Shown: positions 48,540-56,910 of the stretch, piece by piece | Numbering within the stretch: the first letter of the stretch is position 1 | How the letters are laid out: each line of letters opens with the position of its first letter | From: Streptomyces koelreuteriae | Lineage (GTDB): Bacteria > Actinomycetota > Actinomycetes > Streptomycetales > Streptomycetaceae | NCBI RefSeq assembly: GCF_018604545.1 | Contig: NZ_CP075896.1 | Span: forward strand, 620,001 to 684,000 | Reading direction: 5' to 3' | DNA length: 64,000 bases | Notes under the pieces: generated by a model | Told to the model about the DNA's origin: nothing | What the model saw: only the letters and a program-made list of their open reading frames with translations | The model's database searches: none | Translations under genes and position numbers: made by a program

Positions 48540-49610
48540 TCAGGCGGTGAGGGTGGGGTAGTCGGTGTAGCCGCGGTGGTCGCCGCCGTAGAAGCTGGAC
48601 TTGTCCGGGTCGTTGAACGGACCGCCGGCGGCGAGACGCCGGGGCAGGTCGGGGTTGGCGAGGAACAGCGCCCCGTAGGCCACCATGTCCGCGCTGCCGT
48701 CCTCGATCAGCTTCAGCGCCTCGGGGCCGGTGGTGTCGGGGTAGGTGAACGGGTTGAGGACGAACGTGCCGGTCCAGGTCTTGCGCAGCCGCGAGGTCAG
48801 CTCGGAGTCAGGGCCCTCCATCAGGTGCAGATAGGCAAGGTCCAGACCGGAGATCCGGTCCAGCAGGGCCCCGTAGACCTCGCCCGGGTTGTCCTCGGCG
48901 ATGTCGTTGTACCGGTTGCCGGGCGAGATCCGCAGACCGACTCGCCGCCCGCCGATCGCCTCGGCGACGGCCGTGACGACCTCGACGGCGAACCGGATCC
49001 GGCCCTCGGCGCCGCCGCCCCAGGCGTCGGTGCGCAGGTTGGTGTTGTCCGCGAGGAACTGGTGGATCAGGTACCCGTTGGCACCGTGGATCTCCACACC
49101 GTCGAAACCGGCCTCGACGGCGTTGCGAGCCGCGTGCGCGAAGTCGGCGACGGTCTGCAGGATCTCGTCTTCGCTCAGCTCCTTCGGCGTGACGAAGTCC
49201 TGCGGCCCCTGGTGGGTGTAGACGCGCCCCTGGGCGGCGACCGCCGAGGGCCCCATCGGCGTCAGGCCGTCGGGCAGCAGGCTCGGGTGACCGATGCGGC
49301 CGGTGTGCATGAGCTGGGCGAAGATCACGCCGCCCTCGCGGTGTACGGCGTCGGTCACCGTCCGCCAGGCCCGTACCTGTCCGGGGGTGTGCAGACCGGG
49401 GGTGTCGGGGTAGCCCTGGCCGACCGCCGAGGGCTGGACGCCCTCGGTGACGATCAGCCCGGCGGCGGCGCGCTGCGCGTAGTAGGTCGCCATCAGCTCG
49501 GTCGGCTCGGCGCCGGGGCCGTAGGCGCGGCTGCGGGTCATGGGCGCCATCACGACGCGGTTCGTCAGGCGCGTGCCGCCCAGGTCGATCGGGTCGAAAG
49601 CAGTGGTCAT
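48540..49610 (-). CDS. Old yellow enzyme-family alkene reductase
   Basis: 356-aa FMN-dependent ene-reductase. Signatures: [47 protein letters not shown], the proton-relay and substrate residues in [15 protein letters not shown], and [10 protein letters not shown]. It reduces activated C=C bonds or electrophiles using NADPH. It is first gene of the operon with the quinone oxidoreductase. Its upstream DNA holds two CYTGT-N4-ACARG boxes (49677-49711), and a MarR gene is divergent, so repression relieved by electrophiles is likely. Confidence 0.95.
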   Translation of the reverse strand: MTTAFDPIDLGGTRLTNRVVMAPMTRSRAYGPGAEPTELMATYYAQRAAAGLIVTEGVQPSAVGQGYPDTPGLHTPGQVRAWRTVTDAVHREGGVIFAQLMHTGRIGHPSLLPDGLTPMGPSAVAAQGRVYTHQGPQDFVTPKELSEDEILQTVADFAHAARNAVEAGFDGVEIHGANGYLIHQFLADNTNLRTDAWGGGAEGRIRFAVEVVTAVAEAIGGRRVGLRISPGNRYNDIAEDNPGEVYGALLDRISGLDLAYLHLMEGPDSELTSRLRKTWTGTFVLNPFTYPDTTGPEALKLIEDGSADMVAYGALFLANPDLPRRLAAGGPFNDPDKSSFYGGDHRGYTDYPTLTA

Positions 49611-49676
49611 GGGTCGTTCCCTCGGGATGGGTGTGCTGTGCGGGCTGGACGCGCCGTGGCGCGTCGCCAGCCGTTT

Positions 49677-49711
49677 CCTGTCTGAACAAGTAAATCACTT
49701 GTCCGAACAGG
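49677..49711. promoter_or_regulatory. Two MarR-type operator boxes upstream of the alkene reductase
   Basis: CCTGTCTGAACAAG (49677-49690) and CTTGTCCGAACAGG (49698-49711) face each other as parts of a larger dyad (49674-49714). Both have the form CYTGT-N4-ACARG, and a third copy lies before the MarR gene. Confidence 0.8.
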
Positions 49712-49833
49712 AAATTCCCTCGGCCCGTCCCCCGGGGATCGGAAGTGAGGTGGATAACACCCATCTAGCTGGGCGTATGTGCGACTCGACAGACGAAGCT
49801 CCGGCGGGCACCCCGGCGGAAGTTAGAATCCAT

Positions 49834-49847
49834 CCTGTTCAAACAGG
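49834..49847. promoter_or_regulatory. MarR-type operator box at the regulator's own start
   Basis: CCTGTTCAAACAGG has perfect 6-bp arms and ends 14 bases before ATG 49862. It matches the two boxes near the alkene reductase promoter, indicating autoregulation. Confidence 0.8.
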
Positions 49848-49861
49848 AGAGTGAGGGAGAG

Positions 49862-50392
49862 ATGGCGGAGTCCACACCTGACGCCGGGCCGGTTTCCGGG
49901 GTGACGGAACAGGAAGCGACCGTGCCGGTCCCCGGCGCGGCCAGCGGCGGACCGATCAGCCACGCGATCTTCCGGCTGGCCCGGCTGCACCGCATGCTCG
50001 CGGGACACCTGCTGCGGCGGATCGGCCTGCACCCGGGCCAGGAGCTGGTCATGATGCACCTCTGGGAGCTCGGCCCCCAGCGTCAGATCGACCTGGTGCG
50101 CCTGATGGACTCCGACGCCGCCACCATGACCCGCACCGTCCGCCGCCTCGAACAGGCCGGCTTCGTGCGCCGCCGCCCCTCACCCACCGACAAGCGCGCC
50201 TCGCTCATCGAACCGACAGCGGCCAGCCACGCCCTGCGCCGGGAGGTGGAGCGGGTCTGGAGCCGGCTCGAGGACATCTCCACCGCGGGGCTCTCGGGCG
50301 ACGAGTGCACCGACGCCCTCGCCACCCTGGAGCGCCTGGAGCAGAACCTCGTACGAGCCGCCACCCAGGCCACGGAGCGGGACCCGGAGTAG
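49862..50392 (+). CDS. MarR-family transcriptional regulator
   Basis: 176-aa winged-helix regulator. A long N-terminal extension (residues 1-30) precedes the fold. ELGPQRQIDLVRLMDSDAAT and MTRTVRRLEQAGFVRRRPSP form the DNA-reading helix and wing, and the wing continues TDKRASLIEPT. GAGGGAG lies just before ATG 49862. The divergent partner is an ene-reductase/quinone-reductase operon, and three matching operator boxes occupy the gap. It probably senses quinones or other electrophiles, which is inferred from context. No cysteine occurs near the wing, so sensing is probably by ligand binding. Confidence 0.92.
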   Translation: MAESTPDAGPVSGVTEQEATVPVPGAASGGPISHAIFRLARLHRMLAGHLLRRIGLHPGQELVMMHLWELGPQRQIDLVRLMDSDAATMTRTVRRLEQAGFVRRRPSPTDKRASLIEPTAASHALRREVERVWSRLEDISTAGLSGDECTDALATLERLEQNLVRAATQATERDPE

Positions 50393-50408
50393 TCCGGAGG
50401 GGTGCGGG

Positions 50409-51797
50409 TCAGACCCAGGAGGCCACCGGCACGAACGAACTGTCCTGCCGGAACTGGTCTGTTCCGTTCGAGCGTTCCACGCGGAGCTGGTAGGCGTAGT
50501 GGCGCAGGTAGTGCCCCGGGTAGTTGTACGACTCGAAGCGGACGGAGCCCGACGCCGTGCCGGTCCGCAGGACGAACGTGGCGTCCTTGGCGAAGGTGCT
50601 CGTGCCGTCGTTCGGGTCGAAGCGGGCGCGGAAGTCCCAGTGGCGCAGGTAGTTGCCGGCCGCGTCGCGGAAGGAGCAGCCGTTCGCGTCGGCGAGGCCC
50701 GCGACGACCGTGAAGGTGGCGGCCTGCTTCTCGGCGGTGGTGCTGGAGCCGCTGACCACGGGGAGGTTGAGGAGCGCCGACTGCTGCTGCCAGTAGCGGG
50801 TGGAGTAGTTGGCCGACCGGAAGGAGCGGGTGACGTTCCGGGCCAGTGTCGGGCCGCCCGCGACCGTCTCCTTGACCACGGTGAAGTGCCGTGCGGTTCC
50901 GGAGATCGCGGGCAGTGCGGCCGGTGCCGACCAGGTGGCGAAGGTGTCGTGGCTGTCGCTGTAGTAGTAGGTGCCGTCGCCGTAGCCGTCGAAGAAGATC
51001 CGCCAGCCTCCGTTGTCCAGTTGCACCAGCGCGGGGCCCTCGCGGTAGCTGCCCCAGCCCGCCCAGTCGCCGGTCCGGCGGATCGTGTAGGGGCCGGTGA
51101 GGTTCGTGGCGGTGGCGTACTCGATGTACTTCGTCGTCTCGTTCTTCGGGAAGGCGTGGTAGGTCGAGCCGATCTTCACGATGAACGTGTCGATGTGGTT
51201 GGCACCGATGCCGGAGAGCGCCACCGGTGAACTCCACGCCGTGAGGGCGGAGTTCGTGGCCCTCAGCCGGTACGGCGTGAAGATCCACTCGTCGTTCGTG
51301 GTGGAGCAGGACACGATGACGTTGACGCTGCCGTCGCTGTCGACGAACCACTCGGGCGCCCAGGCGCGGGAGAGGTTCGCGACGGGGACCGTGTAGTCGT
51401 ACAGGAACGTCCAGTTGGCGCGGTCGGAGCTGCGGGCGAAGCCGATGGTGGTGCTGGTGTCCTGCCAAGTTCGCGTGGTGTAGGTGACGTAGTAGAAGCC
51501 GTCGGTGTGTCTGAGGACGCTCGCGTCGCGGATCCGGCCCGCCGGTGGTGTGTAGGCGGAGGAGCGCAGCAGCCGGAAGTCGGTGGCGTCGTCCGACTGG
51601 TAGACGTTGACCGTGCCGTCATCGCTGTTGAGGAACGGCACGATCGTGTAGCGGGTGGCCGAGCCGTTCGGGGGTGCGGCGGCCAGGGCGCTGCCGAGCA
51701 GTCCGGGGGTCTCGCCGAGCAGCAGCGCCGAGGCGGGCAGGGCGGCCGCGGCGCGCAGCAGGGTACGGCGGGACGGGGCGGCGGGACGGGGAGTCAT
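50409..51797 (-). CDS. Secreted glycoside hydrolase (GH43-like) with C-terminal AbfB/CBM42-like domain
   Basis: 462-aa exoenzyme. The N-terminus has a Tat-type twin arginine (PSRRTLLRAAAALPASALLL). The catalytic part looks like a five-bladed beta-propeller: GRIRDASVLRHTDGFYYVTY, LSRAWAPEWFVDSDGSVNVI and EGPALVQLDNGGWRIFFDGY, as in arabinan- or xylan-cleaving GH43 enzymes. The C-terminal 140 residues (SFRSANYSTRYWQQQSALLN, then FRDAAGNYLRHWDFRARFDP and YNYPGHYLRHYAYQLRV) match the arabinofuranose-binding AbfB beta-trefoil. It is probably an extracellular arabinan-degrading enzyme. It is convergent with the MarR gene. Confidence 0.9.
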   Translation of the reverse strand: MTPRPAAPSRRTLLRAAAALPASALLLGETPGLLGSALAAAPPNGSATRYTIVPFLNSDDGTVNVYQSDDATDFRLLRSSAYTPPAGRIRDASVLRHTDGFYYVTYTTRTWQDTSTTIGFARSSDRANWTFLYDYTVPVANLSRAWAPEWFVDSDGSVNVIVSCSTTNDEWIFTPYRLRATNSALTAWSSPVALSGIGANHIDTFIVKIGSTYHAFPKNETTKYIEYATATNLTGPYTIRRTGDWAGWGSYREGPALVQLDNGGWRIFFDGYGDGTYYYSDSHDTFATWSAPAALPAISGTARHFTVVKETVAGGPTLARNVTRSFRSANYSTRYWQQQSALLNLPVVSGSSTTAEKQAATFTVVAGLADANGCSFRDAAGNYLRHWDFRARFDPNDGTSTFAKDATFVLRTGTASGSVRFESYNYPGHYLRHYAYQLRVERSNGTDQFRQDSSFVPVASWV

Positions 51798-52012
51798 GTG
51801 CGGCTCGCTCTCGACGCAGGGGGTCGAAATACCGAACAGGGTTCGGAAAGTCGGTCAGAAGGTAGAGCTGAGGCAGAAGTGCGTCAATGGTTTTGTACGA
51901 GAGCCGCTGAGCCCCGAAGGGATCGGTGAACATCCACTTCCCTCGCCCCCGTTCCGTCACCGGCCATCGGACGTTACCGTTCGGTAGACCGCTCGCTCCC
52001 GGAGGTGTCCGC

Positions 52013-53437
52013 ATGACGCTCGACCGCGCCGCAGGCCTGGCGGAGACCGCCCGCGCGCTGGCCGCCGGGGAGGTGACGTCCCGCGCCCTGGTGGAACTCA
52101 CACTGGCGCGGATCGAGGCGACACAGGGCAGCCTCAACGCCTTCCGGATCGTCCGGGCCGAGGCCGCGCTCGCCGAGGCGGAGGCCGCCGACCGGGAGCT
52201 GGCCTCGGGAGCGCGCAAGCCGCTGCTGGGCGTCCCGGTGGCGGTGAAGGACGACATGGACGTGGCCGGCGAGCCGACCGCCTTCGGCTGCTGCGGGGAG
52301 TTCCCGCCGGTCGCCGAGGACGGTGAGGCCGTACGGCGGCTGCGCGCGGCCGGGGCCGTGATCGTCGGCAAGACCAACACCTGCGAGTTCGGGCAGTGGC
52401 CCTTCACCGAGGGGCCCGCCTTCGGCGCGACCCGCAACCCGTGGAGCACGGAGCACACGCCCGGCGGATCGTCCGGGGGATCGGCCGCCGCGGTCGCCGC
52501 CGGGCTGGTACCCGCCGCGCTCGGCTCGGACGGCGCCGGCTCGGTGCGGATCCCGGCCGCGTGGACCCATCTGGTCGGCATCAAGCCGCAGCGCGGCCGG
52601 GTCTCCACCTGGCCGCGCGGTGAGTCCTTCCAGGGCATCACCGTCAACGGCACCCTGGCCCGCACGGTCGCCGACGCGGCCCTGCTGCTGGACGCGGCGA
52701 GCGGCAATCACGCGCTGGACCCGCACCGGCCACGGCCCGTCGACGCGTCGGCGGCCGTCGGCCGCGACCCCGGGCGGCTGCGGATCGCGCTCTCGCTCAA
52801 GCCGCCGTTCACGGCGGTGCCCGCCCGGCTGCTGCCCGAGGTGCGGACCCGGATCGTCGAACTCGCGGAGCGACTCGCCGCGTTGGGGCACACGGTCGAG
52901 GAGGCGGACCCGCCGTACGGGCAGATCGGGCTGACCTTCGTGCCGCGCGCGACGGCCGGGATCGCCGAGCGGGTGGGCGAGGCGCCCTTCCCGGCGCTGC
53001 TGGACCGGCGCACCCGGGACGCGGCCAGGCTGGGCCGGCTGCTGGGCGGGGCCCCGCTGCGGGCGGCCCGGCGGGCGGAGACCGTCCTGCACCGCCGTAT
53101 CGGAGGGTTCTTCACCTCGTACGACGTGGTCCTCGCGCCGACGACCGCCGCTCCCCCGCCCCGGATCGGCGCCCTGCTCGAACTCAGCGGATTCGCCACC
53201 GACCGCGCGATGATCGCCGCCTGTCCGTACGCCTGGCCGTGGAACGTGCTGGGCTGGCCGGGCGTCAATGTGCCCGCCGGGTTCACGCCCGACGGCCTGC
53301 CCGTCGGGGCGCAGTTGCTGGGGCCGGCCGACAGCGAGCCGCTGCTGCTGCAGGTGGCGGCCCAGTTGGAGGCGGAGCTGCGCTGGTACGAGAAGTGGCC
53401 CTCGCCGCCGGTCACGGCACGTTCCGCTGCCGCCTGA
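52013..53437 (+). CDS. Amidase-signature-family amidohydrolase
   Basis: 474-aa amidase with the Ser-cisSer-Lys triad: K79 in PVAVKDDMDVAG, the cis serine near residue 153 in TPGGSSGGSAAAVAAG and the nucleophile S177 in GSDGAGSVRIPAAW. GGAGGT lies seven bases before ATG 52013, which decides the start over the longer frame. Substrates range from aliphatic amides to peptide amides and cannot be told. The 216-base gap to the divergent glycosidase gene shows no clear operator. Confidence 0.93.
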   Translation: MTLDRAAGLAETARALAAGEVTSRALVELTLARIEATQGSLNAFRIVRAEAALAEAEAADRELASGARKPLLGVPVAVKDDMDVAGEPTAFGCCGEFPPVAEDGEAVRRLRAAGAVIVGKTNTCEFGQWPFTEGPAFGATRNPWSTEHTPGGSSGGSAAAVAAGLVPAALGSDGAGSVRIPAAWTHLVGIKPQRGRVSTWPRGESFQGITVNGTLARTVADAALLLDAASGNHALDPHRPRPVDASAAVGRDPGRLRIALSLKPPFTAVPARLLPEVRTRIVELAERLAALGHTVEEADPPYGQIGLTFVPRATAGIAERVGEAPFPALLDRRTRDAARLGRLLGGAPLRAARRAETVLHRRIGGFFTSYDVVLAPTTAAPPPRIGALLELSGFATDRAMIAACPYAWPWNVLGWPGVNVPAGFTPDGLPVGAQLLGPADSEPLLLQVAAQLEAELRWYEKWPSPPVTARSAAA

Positions 53438-53457
53438 GCGACCGTACGCTGTCTGGC

Positions 53458-53676
53458 ATGGCGGACGCGTCGATGGTCGGGCTCATGGGGCGGGTCACCG
53501 GAACGATCGGGCCCGGGCTGGTCGGCGAGGTGATCGTCCGGGTGCGCGGCGGCGCCGAGCACTTCCTCGCCCACCCCGTCTCTCCGGCGGACCGCATCGA
53601 GCCGGGCACGGTCGTGACGGTGGTCGAGTACCTGCCGCCGAGAACCGTCTACGTCGCGGCGGCGTACGACAGTTGA
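53458..53676 (+). CDS. Short NfeD-like OB-fold protein, flotillin partner
   Basis: 72-aa protein. GLMGRVTGTIGPGLVGEVIV and IEPGTVVTVVEYLPPRTVYV fit the C-terminal OB domain of NfeD proteins without the protease or membrane part. ATG 53458 is nearly leaderless: a TACGCT -10-like box lies about ten bases upstream. It precedes the flotillin-like gene by 119 bases on the same strand, the usual NfeD/flotillin pairing, which organises membrane microdomains. Confidence 0.8.
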   Translation: MADASMVGLMGRVTGTIGPGLVGEVIVRVRGGAEHFLAHPVSPADRIEPGTVVTVVEYLPPRTVYVAAAYDS

Positions 53677-53795
53677 GCCCGCTGCGACGCAGGTGAGAGC
53701 CGTACGCGTCAAGCTTTGGACAAGGATGTGCGGGCGTCTGTACCCGGGGCCCGCGCAGGAGCACACTCCCCTTCGTTCGGTGCCGAGAGGGCACC

Positions 53796-55280
53796 ATGCA
53801 GAGGGGGCGAATGCCGATGGTCGTCGGCGTCGTGGCGGGGGCGGCGGTTGTCGCTGTCGCCGTTCTGATCGGTCTGTTCAAGCTCATGTGGCGGGTCGCC
53901 GAACCCAACGAGGCACTGATCATCTCGGGGTCCAAGCACCGTACGGAGGGCATCGAGGAGGGGATGGGGTTCCGCATCGTCACCGGGCGCGGCACGCTCG
54001 TGATGCCCGGGGTGCAGGCGGTGCGCAAGCTCTCGCTGGACCTGAACGAGACGGAACTCCAGGTGGACTGCGTGACCCACCAGGGCATCCCGCTCAAGGT
54101 GCGGGGCGTGGTCATCTTCAAGGTGGGCGACGACTTCGTGTCGATCGCGAACGCGGCCCGCCGCTTCCTCGACCAGCAGAAGCTGATGTCGGAGCGGGTG
54201 CACAACGTGTTCGCCGGTCATCTGCGGTCCATCGTGGGCGGGTTGACGGTCGAGGACATGATCCGGGACCGGGAGAAGCTCACCGGTCAGACGCGGGCCG
54301 CGTGCGGCACGGAGATGGAGAAGCTGGGGCTGATCGTGGACTCACTGCAGATCCACGAGATCGAGGACCCGACCGGGTACATCCGGAATCTGGCCATGCC
54401 GCACGCGGCGGCCGTGCAGCGGGACGCCCGGATCGCGCAGGCGGAGGCGAACCGGCTGGCCACCGAGGCCGAGCAGCAGTCGTTCGCCCGGATGGCGGAA
54501 GCCACCCGGGACAGCGAGATCCTCCAGGCCGGCTACCAGGCCGAGCGCGACAAGGCCGCCGCCAAGGCCCGGCAGGCAGGTCCGCTCGCCGAGGCCGGGG
54601 CGAGGCAGGAGGTCGTCGTCCAGGAGACACGGGTGGCGGAGCTGGAGGCGCACCGCCGCGAGCAGCAGCTCCAGGCCGATGTCCGCAAGCCCGCCGACGC
54701 GGCGGCCTACGAGACACGCACCCTGGCCGAGGCGGAGCGCGACGCGCGGATCTCGGGGGCCGAGGCCCAGGCGAAGGAGACGGAGCTGGCGGCCGCCGCC
54801 GAGGCGACCCGGGTCAAGACGGCCGCGGGTGCCGAGGCCGAGGCGACCAAGGCGCGGGGCGAGGCGGCCGCGCAGGCCACCCGGGCGACCGGTGAGGCCG
54901 AGGCGGCGGCCGCGCAGGCCAGGGGGCTGGCCGCGGCCGAGGCCGCCAAGGCGAAGGGGCTCGCGGAGGCCCAGGCCATCAAGGCCCGTGCCGCCGCCCT
55001 CGCCGAGAACCAGGAGGCCGTCGTCGCCCAGCAACTCGCCGAGAACTGGCCGGAGATCGTCAAGGCGGGCGCGTCCGCGTTCGGCAACGTCGACAACATG
55101 GTGGTCCTCAACGGCGCCGACGGCATGGCGGACATGCTCGCCAAGGCCCTCACCATGGGCGGCACGGGTCTTGGCCTGGCCCGCCAGTTGCTCGCGTCGA
55201 TGGACCGGAACGGGCAGGCGCCACAGGGCACCTCACCCCTCAACGGGCAGGCCCAGAAAGTACCGGTGGACGACAAGTGA
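53796..55280 (+). CDS. Flotillin/SPFH-domain protein
   Basis: 494-aa membrane-associated scaffold. One N-terminal membrane helix (VVGVVAGAAVVAVAVLIGLF) is followed by the SPFH domain (residues about 35-210; EPNEALIISG, then GGLTVEDMIRDREKLTG). A long alanine/glutamate/lysine-rich coiled coil (residues 210-420) follows, with ARIAQAEANRLATEAEQQS and AEAEAAAAQARGLAAAEAA. The C-terminus WPEIVKAGASAFGNVDNMVV is typical of flotillins. ATG 53796 is used, though ATG 53811 with GAGGGGG upstream is an equal candidate. It probably assembles membrane microdomains with the NfeD-like protein encoded upstream. Confidence 0.92.
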   Translation: MQRGRMPMVVGVVAGAAVVAVAVLIGLFKLMWRVAEPNEALIISGSKHRTEGIEEGMGFRIVTGRGTLVMPGVQAVRKLSLDLNETELQVDCVTHQGIPLKVRGVVIFKVGDDFVSIANAARRFLDQQKLMSERVHNVFAGHLRSIVGGLTVEDMIRDREKLTGQTRAACGTEMEKLGLIVDSLQIHEIEDPTGYIRNLAMPHAAAVQRDARIAQAEANRLATEAEQQSFARMAEATRDSEILQAGYQAERDKAAAKARQAGPLAEAGARQEVVVQETRVAELEAHRREQQLQADVRKPADAAAYETRTLAEAERDARISGAEAQAKETELAAAAEATRVKTAAGAEAEATKARGEAAAQATRATGEAEAAAAQARGLAAAEAAKAKGLAEAQAIKARAAALAENQEAVVAQQLAENWPEIVKAGASAFGNVDNMVVLNGADGMADMLAKALTMGGTGLGLARQLLASMDRNGQAPQGTSPLNGQAQKVPVDDK

Positions 55281-55323
55281 CCCGCCGGGTGTGACCACGG
55301 GGGGCAGCCTCTAGGGTGCCCCC

Positions 55324-55770
55324 GTGACCCTGTTTACCGATGAGAACGCCCCGGGCCGCCACGGCCCCTCCGCCACCGTCCAGGCCGACCCGCGCGAGGT
55401 GGGCCGGGTCCGCACGGAGTACTCCCCCGCGCACGACGGCGACCCGGACCCCGGGGAGATCGTCTGGACGTGGGTGCCCTTCGAGGAGAACGACGGGCGC
55501 GGCAAGGACCGCCCGGTGCTCGTCGTCGCCCGCGAGGCCGGCGGCACCTTCCTCGCCGTGCAGTTGTCCAGCCGGGAGCACGACGGCGACCGGGAGTGGG
55601 TGCCGATAGGCAGCGGGCCGTGGGACCGGTCGGGCCGGTTCTCGTGGGTCGGCGTGGACCGGGTGCTGCGCCTGCACGAGGACGGGATGCGCCGGGAGGC
55701 CTGCGCGGTGGACCGAATGCGGTTCAACCGGGTCAGGCGCCGGCTGCAGGAACGCTACGGCTGGACCTGA
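55324..55770 (+). CDS. PemK/MazF-like protein without an adjacent antitoxin
   Basis: 148-aa protein. The core GEIVWTWVPFEENDGRGKDR followed by PVLVVAREAGGTFLAVQLSS fits the MazF/PemK beta-barrel, whose toxins cut mRNA. The C-terminal helix (DRMRFNRVRRRLQERYGW) is basic. A 45-residue N-terminal extension precedes the barrel. No small antitoxin gene lies upstream, as is usual for this Streptomyces type, so it may be a non-toxic domain relative. The start is GTG 55324. It is convergent with the PARG-like gene, six bases apart. Confidence 0.8.
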   Translation: MTLFTDENAPGRHGPSATVQADPREVGRVRTEYSPAHDGDPDPGEIVWTWVPFEENDGRGKDRPVLVVAREAGGTFLAVQLSSREHDGDREWVPIGSGPWDRSGRFSWVGVDRVLRLHEDGMRREACAVDRMRFNRVRRRLQERYGWT

Positions 55771-55776
55771 GAGGCC

Positions 55777-56619
55777 TTACCGCGGGAACACACCCGGTGA
55801 GACCTGAAAGGTCTTCTCGAAGGCGCCCAGCACCGCGCGCTCCCGGGTCCGGTCCAGGATCCCGAACGCCACGTGCTCGAAGGTCTCCGCGAACCGTCCG
55901 CCGGGCTCCAGCAGCGCCCGGAACGCCCCCGCCACCTGGGCCGGGTCGTTGCGGAACACCCCGCAGCCCCAGGCGCCCAGCACCAGCCGGCGGTAGCCGT
56001 GGGCGGCGGCCGTCTCCAGGACCCGTTCGGCCCGGACGGCCAGGGCCCGCGGCAGTTCGGGGGCCCGCTCGGGTGCCGTGCGCAGCACCACGCCCGCGTT
56101 GGGCGCGGGCGAGGTCAGGAAGCCCGCGGTGTAGGGCTCGTCCAGCAGCTCGCCCCGGTCGTCACGGAAGACGGGCACGGCCGGTGAGTGGATGACACGG
56201 TCCGTGTAGAACGGGTCGCGGTGGGCGCGGTGATGGTCGTAGTAGGCACGGGCCCGGAGCAGGCAGGTGTACAGCGCGGACGCCCGGCACAGGGCCTCTT
56301 CCTGGGCCTGGGCGCCGTTCAGGTAGCCGCCGCCGGGATTGCGGGCGGAGGCGAAGTTCAGCACGGCCACCTCCCCGCCGAGCCTGCGGGCGGCCTCCAG
56401 GCTGCTCTCGCCGGTGACCTCGATCAGCGTCTTCGTCTGCGTCCGGCTCACCCGAACGGAGGGCACCGGCACCGGTTCCGGCCCGTACAGGCGTGTGCCC
56501 TCGCGCGCGGCCCGCAGTTCCCCGGCGATGGACACCTCGCGGCCGTTCGGCGCCCGATAGACGCCCGCCTCCACGATCTGCTCGGTCTGCCGCGCGATAC
56601 CGCGCAGGCGCGCGCTCAC
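55777..56619 (-). CDS. PARG-like protein (TIGR02452 type, microbial poly(ADP-ribose) glycohydrolase fold)
   Basis: 280-aa macrodomain-related protein. The catalytic signature is ARNPGGGYLNGAQAQEEALC, with GGG at residues 96-98 and QEE at 106-108; these hold and cleave the ADP-ribose glycosidic bond. VIHSPAVPVFRDD and LGAWGCGVFRNDP are further family elements. It probably removes ADP-ribose from proteins, nucleic acids or small molecules. GTG 56619 is used as start. The stop is TAA, rare here. It lies convergent to the MazF-like gene and divergent from egtA. Confidence 0.9.
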   Translation of the reverse strand: MSARLRGIARQTEQIVEAGVYRAPNGREVSIAGELRAAREGTRLYGPEPVPVPSVRVSRTQTKTLIEVTGESSLEAARRLGGEVAVLNFASARNPGGGYLNGAQAQEEALCRASALYTCLLRARAYYDHHRAHRDPFYTDRVIHSPAVPVFRDDRGELLDEPYTAGFLTSPAPNAGVVLRTAPERAPELPRALAVRAERVLETAAAHGYRRLVLGAWGCGVFRNDPAQVAGAFRALLEPGGRFAETFEHVAFGILDRTRERAVLGAFEKTFQVSPGVFPR

Positions 56620-56910
56620 GGCGCCACCCCCGTACGCGCCGTGACCGCGCGTCCCGCGGTCTTCTTTGTCGTGCTCACGCAGGCATCGTGCGTGATGCCC
56701 GCTCCGTGGCGCAACGGAGTTTCCGTCGCCGGGGAACGCCGGGGAAAGCCCGGGGAAACGTCCGGTTGACCCCGACGACCGGCCCGGAACGCCCTGTTTT
56801 GCCCCCTTGTGCCGAGCGACGTGAAGGTCTTGGCTGGGACGAGTGATCCCCGGCCCGGGCCGCCGAGAGCCCGGACCGATGGCATGGTGGAATCTCAGGA
56901 GGATCCCGAC

